A DNA stretch of 5,262 nt from the NCBI GenBank assembly GCA_023423215.1, contig JAFAFZ010000511.1, forward strand, positions 1 to 5,262. Reading direction: 5' to 3'. Each line of letters starts with the position of its first letter. The stretch's first letter is position 1. Below the pieces are notes generated by a model. It saw nothing but the letters and a program-made list of their open reading frames with translations. It did not search any database and had not been told where the DNA came from. This stretch comes from Actinomycetes bacterium. Lineage in GTDB: Bacteria > Actinomycetota > Acidimicrobiia > Acidimicrobiales > Microtrichaceae. The position numbers and the translations under genes were made by a program. This document shows, piece by piece, positions 1 to 5,262 of this stretch.

Positions 1-3000
1 TGCTGCGGCCCCGGCACATCGAGGTGCAGATCCTCGCCGACACCCATGGGAACGTGATCCACCTGGGCGAGCGCGAGTGCAGTCTGCAGCGCCGGCACCA
101 GAAGGTCATCGAGGAGGCGCCGTCGCCCGTGCTGGCACCGGTCGAGGAGGCACGCCTGACCGCCTCGACCGCCCGCCTGGCCGAGGCAGCGGGCTACCGC
201 GGCGTCGGCACCGCCGAGTTCCTCTACCTGCCCTCGCAGCGTGTCGCGTCGTTCTGCGAGGTCAACGCCCGACTCCAGGTCGAGCACACCGTGACCGAGC
301 TCGTCTGGGGCGTCGACCTGGTGCGAGCCCAGATCGAGATCGCGCTGGGGCGCACCCACGAGCGCTCGTCCGGTCCGCGCGGCTGGGCGGTCGAGGCCCG
401 CGTCGTCGCCGAGGACGCCGAGCGTGGCTTCGCGCCGGCACCGGGCCGCGTGCTGGTGCACCGCCCCGCCGCGGGTCCGAACGTGCGCGTCGACGCCGGC
501 ATCCGCGCCGGCTCGGACATCCCCGCCGAGTTCGACTCGATGATCGCCAAGGTCCTGGCCTGGGGCCCGACACGGGACCGCGCGCTCGCGACGCTGACCC
601 GGGCCGTGCGCGAGTACGAGGTGCTCGTCAGCGACGGCGCCACCAACCGCGGCGTCCTGCTGGACCTGCTCGGCCGGCCCGAGGTGGTCGACGCGAGCGC
701 GACGACCACGTGGCTCGAATCGGTCGACGACCTGGGCGCCGAGGGGCGCGAGCGCGGGACGACCGTCGCGCTGGCGGTCGCGGCGATCGAGCTGGCCGCA
801 GCGGACCGCCGTGCCCACGTCGACCGCTTCTTCGAAGACGCGCGATCGGGCGTGCCGGCGGCCGACGGTGCGGCCACCCGACCCGTCGAGGTCGAGCTGA
901 GCCTGCGCGGCGAAGCGCACCGCCTGTCCGTGCGGCGGCTGGGCGGGACCCGCTGGTCGGTCAGACCGCGGGTGCCCGAGGGCGGCCGCGAGCTCGAGGT
1001 GCACCTGGAGCGGCTCGACGACACGGCGGTCGTCGTGCAGCTCGGCGGCGAGGCGCTGCGCGTGCTCGTGCACCGCGGCGCCAGCGGCGTCACCGTCGAC
1101 GTCGACGGCACGCTGCACCGCGTCCAGGAGACGGACATGGGGGTCGTGCGTGCCCCCGGCCCGGCCCTGGTGGTCGACATCTCGGTCGAGGTCGGCGACC
1201 CGGTCGAGGCCGGCCAGCGCATCGGCACGCTCGAGTCGATGAAGACCGAGGCGCCGCTGCTCGCGGACGTCTCCGGCGAGGTCGAGCGCATCCTGGTCCC
1301 GGCCGGCACGCAAGTCGCGGCGGGCGAGCCGATCCTGGTGCTGCGGCCCGCCGAGGTCGAGGGCGGGACCGGTGCCGACGCAGCGGCACCCACCGAGCAG
1401 CGCTGGCCGTCGCGCCAGGTGGACGACCCGGCGCGCGTCGCGGACGTCGTCGATGCCGTCCTGCGCGGCTTCGAGGTCGCCGCCGACGACGTGGCCGACA
1501 CCGTCGACCGCCTCGACTCGGTCGCCCGCTCGCTCACCTCGGGCGCCCGGACGGACGCGACCGCCCAGGACTGGGCGCCGCTGGTCGAGCGGCTCGGCAC
1601 CTTCGTGGCCACCGAGGCGCTCTTCGAGCGCAACCTGCTGCTGCTCGACGACCACAGCGCCGCCATCAGCGCCGAGGCCGCCTTCCACGACCTGTGCCGG
1701 CGCCACGACGACGACCCGGGCGCGGTGCTCCCCGAGCTCGTCCCCCTGCTGACGGCAGCGCTCGGTCCGCACGGGGTCACCGACCCCGGCGGCGATGGGG
1801 CGAGGGAGGCGCTCTGGCGCCTGGCCGCGACGCGCGCCCGCGTCGCGGAGCGCGAGCGGCTGACCATCTCGGTGGTGCGCGCCCTGGCCGCGCTCGTGCG
1901 CGCGGGCGTGCTCCCGGCGACCGGGTTCCTGGCGCACCTGGCCGAGGTCGAGCGGGTCGCCACCGGCGCCATGCCGGCGCTGGCCGACGCGGCGCTCCTC
2001 GTCCGCGCGGAGATGGACACCGACCGCGGCGGCGCCCACGCCGTCGACCCGGCAGGGATCGACCCCACCGCCATCGCCGGGTTGGAGCGCTACCACGACG
2101 TGGACGTCACCGTGCTGGACGCGGGCGTCACCGACTCCGGTCGCTCGGTGGTCGCGAAGGTCGTGTCCCGTCTGGACGCCGCCGACACGCGCACGGTGCT
2201 GGCCATCGAGCTGCAGGACGCGCCCGAGGACCTGACCGACCTGAGCGACGCGCAGATCGCCCCGTTCGCCGAGCTGTTCGAGGTCGGCGTCGGGCTGCTG
2301 CGCCCACGCCGAGAGGAGCACAGCGCGCACGAGGACCGCGACACCTGGTGGGCGGCGCTGCACCTGGTGCTGCGCGGCGCCCGCACCGGCGATCCCGCCT
2401 CGCTGCTGTCGCTGACGCACCGCTTCGAGTCCGGCACCCGTGGCCTGGCGCTCCAGGACTTCACCGTCGCGCTGGTGCCCGGCTCGGGCTCCGTGACCGA
2501 TCCGGGCGTCACCGAGTTCTCGATGCGCCGGCGCGGACACGCCCGCCTCGAGATCGACGCGAGCGACGGGCTGCTCGCCGCACGCCCGCGTTCGGACCTG
2601 GACCGACGTGCGCTCACGGCCAAGCGGCTGGGTGTCGTCGACCCGTGGGAGCTGATCGGGCTGCTCCAGGGCCGCGTCCGGGGCGAGGACCTGCCGCACC
2701 CCTCGTTGGCCGAGGGCTCGTTCGTCGAGCACGACCTGGACGGGTCGGGCGAGCGCCTCGTGCCGGTCGACCGGCCGGCTGCGCAGCACGGCTGCTCGCT
2801 CATCGTCGGGGTGGTGTCGAACCCGCTGCCGGGGCGCACCGAGTGGGCCGAGCGGGTGCTCGTGCTGGGCGACCCGCTGCGCGCCATGGGCTCGCTGGGC
2901 GAGGACGAGTGCCGCCGGCTGCTCGCCGCGCTGGACCTGGCCGAGGAGCGCGGACTCCGCCTGGAGTGGGTCGCACTGAGCTCCGGCGCACGCATCGCCT

Positions 3001-4382
3001 GGGACTCGGGCACCGAGAACCTGGACTGGACGGCCGCGGTGCTGCGCCGCATCGTCGAGTTCACAACCGCGGGCGGCGAGATCGACGTCATCGTCGCCGG
3101 CGTCAACGTCGGCGCGCAGTCCTACTGGAACGCCGAGGCGACGATGCTCATGCACACCCGCGGCGTGCTCGTGATGGTGCCGACGGCGTCGATGGTCCTG
3201 ACCGGCAAACGTGCGCTCGAGTTCTCCGGGTCGGTGGGCGCCCAGGACGAGATCGGCATCGGCGGCCACGACCGGATCATGGGGCCGAACGGGCAGTCCC
3301 AGTACCGGGCGGACGACCTGGCCGGCGCCTACGCGATCCTGCTGGAGCACCACGCCCTGACCCTCGCGACCCACGACGAGGGCCGCGGCGGCCGGGCGCC
3401 GCGGCTGCACACGACCGACCCCGTCGAGCGCGACATCTGCGTCGAGCCCTACAAGGGCGGGGAAGAGGGCTTCGCCACCGTCGGAGAGATCTTCGACCCG
3501 GCGACGAACCCGGGCCGCAAGCGCCCCTTCGCGGTGCGTGCCGTCATGGGCTCCGTGGTGGACGCCGACGCGCCCCGCCTGGAGCGCTGGCGCACGATGG
3601 CCGACGCGGACGGCGCCGTGGTGTGGGAGACGCGCATCGGCGGGTTCCCGGTGTCGCTCATCGGGATCGAGTCGCGACCACGTCCCCGCGCCGAATCCGG
3701 GCCGATCGACGGCCCGACGGAGTGGGCGGGCGGCACGCTGTACCCGGCGTCGTCGAAGAAGGTCGCCCGCGCGCTACGGGCCGCGTCGGGGTCGCGCGCC
3801 GCGGTCCTGCTGGCGAACCTGTCCGGGTTCGACGGCAGCCCGGAGTCGCTGCGGCGGCTCCAGCTCGAGTACGGCGCCGAGATCGCCCGGGCGGTGGTCG
3901 AGTTCGACGGACCGATCGTGTTCGTCGTGATCGGCCGCTACCACGGCGGCGCGTACGTCGTGTTCTCGAAGCGCCTGCACGGGCGGCTGACCGCGCTCGC
4001 GGTCGAGGGCAGCTACGCGTCGGTCATCGGCGGCGCGCCCGCCGCGGCGGTCGTGCTGACCCGTGACGTGCGCCAGCGCCTCGCGGCCGACGACGAGGTG
4101 CGTGCGACACGCGCCGCCCTCGAGGACGCAGAGCGGGACGGTGACGCGGACCGGCGGCTGCGCTGCATCGAGGAGCTCGACCGGGTGCGGGTCGCGGCGA
4201 CGGCTCGGGCCCGTGCGGCGGTCGCGTCCGAGTTCGCCGCGGTGCACACGGTCGAGCGTGCGGTGCAGGTCGGATCGCTCGACGCGGTGGTCGGTGCGGC
4301 CGAGCTGCGACCCCGAATCGTGGGCGTGCTCGAGGCGGAGGAGGCGGCCCGGGGGGTGAGCCCACCACACACTCGCCCTTGA
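1..4382 (+). CDS. Single-chain biotin-dependent acyl-CoA carboxylase (YCC-type multienzyme), 5' partial
   Basis: The enzyme carboxylates biotin using ATP and bicarbonate, then transfers the carboxyl group to an acyl-CoA in the cytoplasm. The reading frame is open from the window edge (first full codon at 3), so the start lies upstream; the GTG at 24 is internal, because the preceding codons read RHIEV, the conserved biotin carboxylase strand. Order, by nucleotide position: biotin carboxylase C-terminal half (to about 726), beta-rich segment (about 880-1131), biotinyl domain (about 1137-1347) with biotin lysine at 1242 in ESMKTE, a short Ala/Glu/Pro linker, a helical then alpha/beta central region (about 1416-2781), carboxyltransferase N-lobe (about 2790-3366) and C-lobe (about 3430-4065), and a charged helical tail. 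The visible part is 1459 residues; with about 200 missing residues the whole would be near 1660. All three functions on one chain is known for YCC multienzymes (structurally studied in Deinococcus radiodurans), whose substrate is unsettled; acetyl- or propionyl-CoA is possible. No frameshift is visible. Confidence is high for the family and low for the substrate. Confidence 0.95.
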   Translation, partial: LRPRHIEVQILADTHGNVIHLGERECSLQRRHQKVIEEAPSPVLAPVEEARLTASTARLAEAAGYRGVGTAEFLYLPSQRVASFCEVNARLQVEHTVTELVWGVDLVRAQIEIALGRTHERSSGPRGWAVEARVVAEDAERGFAPAPGRVLVHRPAAGPNVRVDAGIRAGSDIPAEFDSMIAKVLAWGPTRDRALATLTRAVREYEVLVSDGATNRGVLLDLLGRPEVVDASATTTWLESVDDLGAEGRERGTTVALAVAAIELAAADRRAHVDRFFEDARSGVPAADGAATRPVEVELSLRGEAHRLSVRRLGGTRWSVRPRVPEGGRELEVHLERLDDTAVVVQLGGEALRVLVHRGASGVTVDVDGTLHRVQETDMGVVRAPGPALVVDISVEVGDPVEAGQRIGTLESMKTEAPLLADVSGEVERILVPAGTQVAAGEPILVLRPAEVEGGTGADAAAPTEQRWPSRQVDDPARVADVVDAVLRGFEVAADDVADTVDRLDSVARSLTSGARTDATAQDWAPLVERLGTFVATEALFERNLLLLDDHSAAISAEAAFHDLCRRHDDDPGAVLPELVPLLTAALGPHGVTDPGGDGAREALWRLAATRARVAERERLTISVVRALAALVRAGVLPATGFLAHLAEVERVATGAMPALADAALLVRAEMDTDRGGAHAVDPAGIDPTAIAGLERYHDVDVTVLDAGVTDSGRSVVAKVVSRLDAADTRTVLAIELQDAPEDLTDLSDAQIAPFAELFEVGVGLLRPRREEHSAHEDRDTWWAALHLVLRGARTGDPASLLSLTHRFESGTRGLALQDFTVALVPGSGSVTDPGVTEFSMRRRGHARLEIDASDGLLAARPRSDLDRRALTAKRLGVVDPWELIGLLQGRVRGEDLPHPSLAEGSFVEHDLDGSGERLVPVDRPAAQHGCSLIVGVVSNPLPGRTEWAERVLVLGDPLRAMGSLGEDECRRLLAALDLAEERGLRLEWVALSSGARIAWDSGTENLDWTAAVLRRIVEFTTAGGEIDVIVAGVNVGAQSYWNAEATMLMHTRGVLVMVPTASMVLTGKRALEFSGSVGAQDEIGIGGHDRIMGPNGQSQYRADDLAGAYAILLEHHALTLATHDEGRGGRAPRLHTTDPVERDICVEPYKGGEEGFATVGEIFDPATNPGRKRPFAVRAVMGSVVDADAPRLERWRTMADADGAVVWETRIGGFPVSLIGIESRPRPRAESGPIDGPTEWAGGTLYPASSKKVARALRAASGSRAAVLLANLSGFDGSPESLRRLQLEYGAEIARAVVEFDGPIVFVVIGRYHGGAYVVFSKRLHGRLTALAVEGSYASVIGGAPAAAVVLTRDVRQRLAADDEVRATRAALEDAERDGDADRRLRCIEELDRVRVAATARARAAVASEFAAVHTVERAVQVGSLDAVVGAAELRPRIVGVLEAEEAARGVSPPHTRP
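3..726 (+). other. Biotin carboxylase domain, C-terminal half (ATP-grasp)
   Basis: This segment lines up without large gaps to E. coli AccC from about residue 205 onwards. The catalytic and ATP-binding residues of the family are all present: the equivalents of His209 (codon at 15), His236 and Lys238 in QRRHQK (codons at 96 and 102), Glu276 (216), Glu288, Asn290, Arg292, Gln294 and Glu296 in the stretch ECEVN-ARLQVE-type motif (258 to 282), and Arg338 (399). The half-reaction should therefore be intact, provided the upstream part, which carries the bulk of the ATP-grasp lid, is normal. Alignment is from memory of AccC, not computed. Confidence 0.93.
1137..1347 (+). other. Biotinyl (BCCP) domain with biotin-accepting lysine
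   Basis: The segment has the biotinyl-domain pattern: a VRAPGPA entry strand, the turn GDPVEAGQ, the hairpin LESMKTE with the acceptor lysine codon at 1242-1244, then SGEVERILVPAG and VAAGEPILVL. The lysine would be biotinylated by a BirA-type ligase encoded elsewhere. The usual motif is EAMKM or ESMKM; here the residue after lysine is Thr in place of Met. The preceding beta-rich stretch (about 880-1131, ending in VDVDGTLHRV) resembles the linker/BT-like segment seen between these domains in single-chain and alpha-subunit carboxylases. Confidence 0.92.
2790..4065 (+). other. Carboxyltransferase domains (N-lobe and C-lobe, crotonase fold)
   Basis: The N-lobe shows GVVSNPLPGRTEWAERV, then LVLGDPLRAMGSLG, SSGARI (2979-2996), DSGTENLDW and GVNVGAQSYWNAEA (from 3099), the places where the family builds an oxyanion hole and acyl-CoA pocket. 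It is followed by MVLTGKRALEFSG and the glycine-rich GIGGHDRIMGPNG. The C-lobe shows TNPGRKRPF, SSKKVARAL, NLSGFDGSPESLRRLQLEYG and GRYHGGAYVVFS (from 3933), with GSYASVIGGAPAAAVV after it. Both lobes on one chain resemble the eukaryotic ACC arrangement, not the separate AccA/AccD subunits. The acyl chain preference cannot be read from these motifs. Confidence 0.92.
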
Positions 4383-4407
4383 CGATCTTCACCGTTCTTG
4401 TTAGGTA
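4379..4407 (+). promoter_or_regulatory. Predicted sigma-70-type promoter of the DtxR-family gene
   Basis: TTGACG at 4379-4384 matches five of six bases of the TTGACA -35 consensus. A 17-bp spacer leads to TAGGTA at 4402-4407, which resembles the TAGGNT-like -10 elements common in high-GC actinomycetes but lacks the final T. Transcription would then begin around 4413-4417, at or within a few bases of the ATG. The -35 element contains the TGA stop codon of the carboxylase (4380-4382). The -10 half is the weaker part of this call. Confidence 0.6.
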
Positions 4408-4417
4408 TACCTGACAA
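4398..4417. promoter_or_regulatory. Putative operator: 20-bp near-perfect palindrome for a DtxR/MntR-type regulator
   Basis: The sequence TTGTTAGGTATACCTGACAA is an inverted repeat in which nine of ten base pairs match; the only mismatch is T4402 against G4413. The TTAGG half-site is the one recognised by DtxR/IdeR proteins, but here the two half-sites are 4 bp apart, not 9 as in the 19-bp DtxR/IdeR box (TTAGGTTAGGCTAACCTAA). The site covers the predicted -10 element and transcription start and stands out as AT-rich in a very GC-rich window. The likely ligand is the product of the gene it precedes, giving autoregulation by blocking polymerase; that is inference. Confidence 0.75.
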
Positions 4418-5211
4418 TGAACAGTCACGACGCTGCAGGAACTGCGGTCGGCGCCGAGGGGGACGAGGAGCTGCCCGCCGCGGTGGCGGCGTACCTCGAG
4501 GTGATCTTCGAGCTCGACGAGGACGAGATCGAGTCGGTGCAGGTCCGCATCGCGGAGCGCCTCGGGGTGTCCCGTCCGGCGGTCTCCGAGATGGTCCGCA
4601 AGCTCCGGACGCGTGGCATGGTCGAGGTGGACCGGGGGCGGGTGCGCCTGACGACGACGGGCCGGGACCACGCCGAACGGCGGGTCCGGCGCCATCGCCT
4701 CGCCGAGCGCTTCCTCACCGACGTGCTGTCGCTCGGCTGGGCCGAGGCCCACACCGAGGCCGAGGCGTGGGAGCGGGTCATGAACGCCCGCACCGAGGAC
4801 GCCATGGCCCGCGTCCTGGGCGACCCGACGACGTGCCCGCACGGCAACCCGATCCCCGGCTCCGGCTACACCGACCCCCACGCGCACCCGCTGGCACAGG
4901 TCGTGCCGGGCGCCGAGTTCTCGGTCGTGCGCATCACCGAGCAGCTCGAGTTCATCCCCGGGATGCTCGACGCGCTCGAGCAGGCCGGTCTGCAGCCCGG
5001 CGTGCACGGGCGGCTGCTCAGCGGTTCGCCGGACGGCTCGCTCGCCATCGAGCTGCAGCCCGACCCCGGCGGCTCGCCGACGCACCTCGCGGTCGCCGGC
5101 TCGACCGCGGAGCGCATCCTCGTCAACGTCGCCGTCGGCAGCGCGGCCGCCGACGACGTGGACGGGGCCGACCCGACGGCGGCCGTGACGGTGGGAGGAC
5201 CGACCCGATGA
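4417..5211 (+). CDS. DtxR/MntR-family metal-dependent transcriptional regulator
   Basis: This is a cytoplasmic dimeric repressor of the family that controls iron or manganese uptake genes. Of 264 residues, 1-20 are an acidic, probably disordered extension; 21-85 form the winged helix-turn-helix (AYLEVIFEL, RIAERLGVSRPAVSEMVRKL, wing VEVDRGRVRLTTTG); about 86-148 form the dimerisation and metal domain (RRHRLAERFLTDVL, EAEAWERVM, CPHGNPIPG); about 157-240 are an SH3/FeoA-like domain; 242-264 are a loose Ala/Asp-rich tail. Against DtxR, the ancillary-site residues His79, Glu83 and His98 are kept (H93, E97, H112) and Glu105 is kept (E119), but Met10 is Ala25, Cys102 is Glu116 (as in MntR) and His106 is Arg120. 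Start: ATG at 4417 has no Shine-Dalgarno, but a promoter is placed for a leaderless message. GTG at 4483 behind GAGGAG is a poorer alternative, leaving almost nothing before the first helix. The effector metal cannot be assigned; the gene overlaps the next by four bases. Confidence 0.93.
   Translation: MNSHDAAGTAVGAEGDEELPAAVAAYLEVIFELDEDEIESVQVRIAERLGVSRPAVSEMVRKLRTRGMVEVDRGRVRLTTTGRDHAERRVRRHRLAERFLTDVLSLGWAEAHTEAEAWERVMNARTEDAMARVLGDPTTCPHGNPIPGSGYTDPHAHPLAQVVPGAEFSVVRITEQLEFIPGMLDALEQAGLQPGVHGRLLSGSPDGSLAIELQPDPGGSPTHLAVAGSTAERILVNVAVGSAAADDVDGADPTAAVTVGGPTR
5193..5199 (+). promoter_or_regulatory. Ribosome binding site of the downstream gene
   Basis: GGGAGGA lies 8 bases before the ATG at 5208, inside the last codons of the DtxR-family gene. 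It is a strong Shine-Dalgarno match and fixes the start of the third gene, in contrast to the regulator itself, which has none. Confidence 0.8.
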
Positions 5212-5262
5212 CCGAGAAGCTCCGACTGGCCGCCGCGCTGGCGCACCCCCTGCCGCAGGTGG
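5208..5262 (+). CDS. Start of an unidentified gene coupled to the regulator, 3' partial
   Basis: ATG at 5208 begins a frame that stays open to the window edge; only 18 residues are visible (MTEKLRLAAALAHPLPQV). The start overlaps the regulator's stop codon as ATGA and follows a strong ribosome binding site, so the two are very likely co-transcribed and translationally coupled. The visible residues are too few to name a family: a basic N-terminus leads into a short Ala/Leu-rich stretch, which could be a helix or the approach to a membrane segment. Metal-transport genes are frequent partners of DtxR/MntR regulators, so a transporter is a possible guess from context only. Confidence 0.75.
   Translation, partial: MTEKLRLAAALAHPLPQV

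Noticed and set aside
24..26. GTG as the carboxylase start codon
   Set aside because: The preceding in-frame codons encode the conserved biotin carboxylase strand (RHIE), and a start here would remove half of the ATP-grasp domain; the gene simply continues upstream of the window.
224..2074. A 616-codon open frame on the - strand
   Set aside because: Ser/Arg/Thr/Ala-rich translation without recognisable domains, opposite a well-conserved coding frame; a shadow of the codon bias.
77..4066. A second very long open frame (+ strand, about 1329 codons) inside the carboxylase gene
   Set aside because: Its translation is almost entirely Arg, Gly, Pro and Ala with no family motif, as expected from an off-frame reading of very GC-rich DNA. 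The frame at 3-4382 carries clear enzyme motifs throughout.
4354..4366. Small hairpin near the carboxylase end (GGG TGAG CCC)
   Set aside because: The stem is only three to four base pairs, lies inside the coding sequence and has no following T-run, so it does not support a terminator.
4401..4414. Classical IdeR/DtxR iron box
   Set aside because: The half-sites match, but the distance between them is 4 bp and not 9, so it is called a DtxR/MntR-type palindrome without naming iron.
4024..5085. A 353-codon open frame on the - strand spanning the intergenic region
   Set aside because: It crosses the promoter, operator and two recognised genes; its translation is His/Arg/Pro/Gly-rich with no known motif.
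5208..5262. Naming the third gene as an NRAMP or other metal transporter
   Set aside because: Only 18 residues are visible and none forms a diagnostic motif; the idea rests on gene order alone.

Overview
The window is very GC-rich, with a strong G/C preference at third codon positions, and all genes read on the + strand. The base composition, the protein family types and a DtxR-type regulator behind a TTGACN-type promoter without a leader all suggest a high-GC actinomycete (Actinomycetota). I cannot place it more finely from sequence alone.

Layout. (1) Positions 1-4382 are the 3' part of one very long gene. It encodes a single-chain biotin-dependent acyl-CoA carboxylase: the C-terminal half of biotin carboxylase, a beta-rich segment, the biotin carrier domain, a long central region and both lobes of the carboxyltransferase. 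The start and roughly the first 200 residues of biotin carboxylase lie upstream of the window. The architecture matches the poorly characterised prokaryotic YCC multienzymes, whose acyl-CoA substrate is not established. (2) A 34-bp gap (4383-4416) holds a compact control region. A TTGACG -35 element overlaps the carboxylase stop codon, a TAGGTA -10 element lies 17 bp further on, and a 20-bp near-perfect palindrome (4398-4417) covers the -10 element and ends on the first base of the next start codon. No terminator is visible. (3) Positions 4417-5211 encode a DtxR/MntR-family metalloregulator of 264 residues with all three domains, but with altered residues at the primary metal site. (4) From 5208 a third gene begins, overlapping the regulator's stop codon (ATGA) and preceded by a good ribosome binding site. 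Only 18 codons are visible and its product cannot be named.

How they work together. The regulator and the third gene look like one translationally coupled unit, probably autoregulated through the palindrome. The third gene is a reasonable candidate for a metal-homeostasis function, but its visible residues do not show this. The carboxylase appears to be a separate metabolic gene whose transcription may run into the regulator, because nothing resembling a terminator separates them. I saw no RNA genes, CRISPR arrays, insertion sequences or attachment sites.
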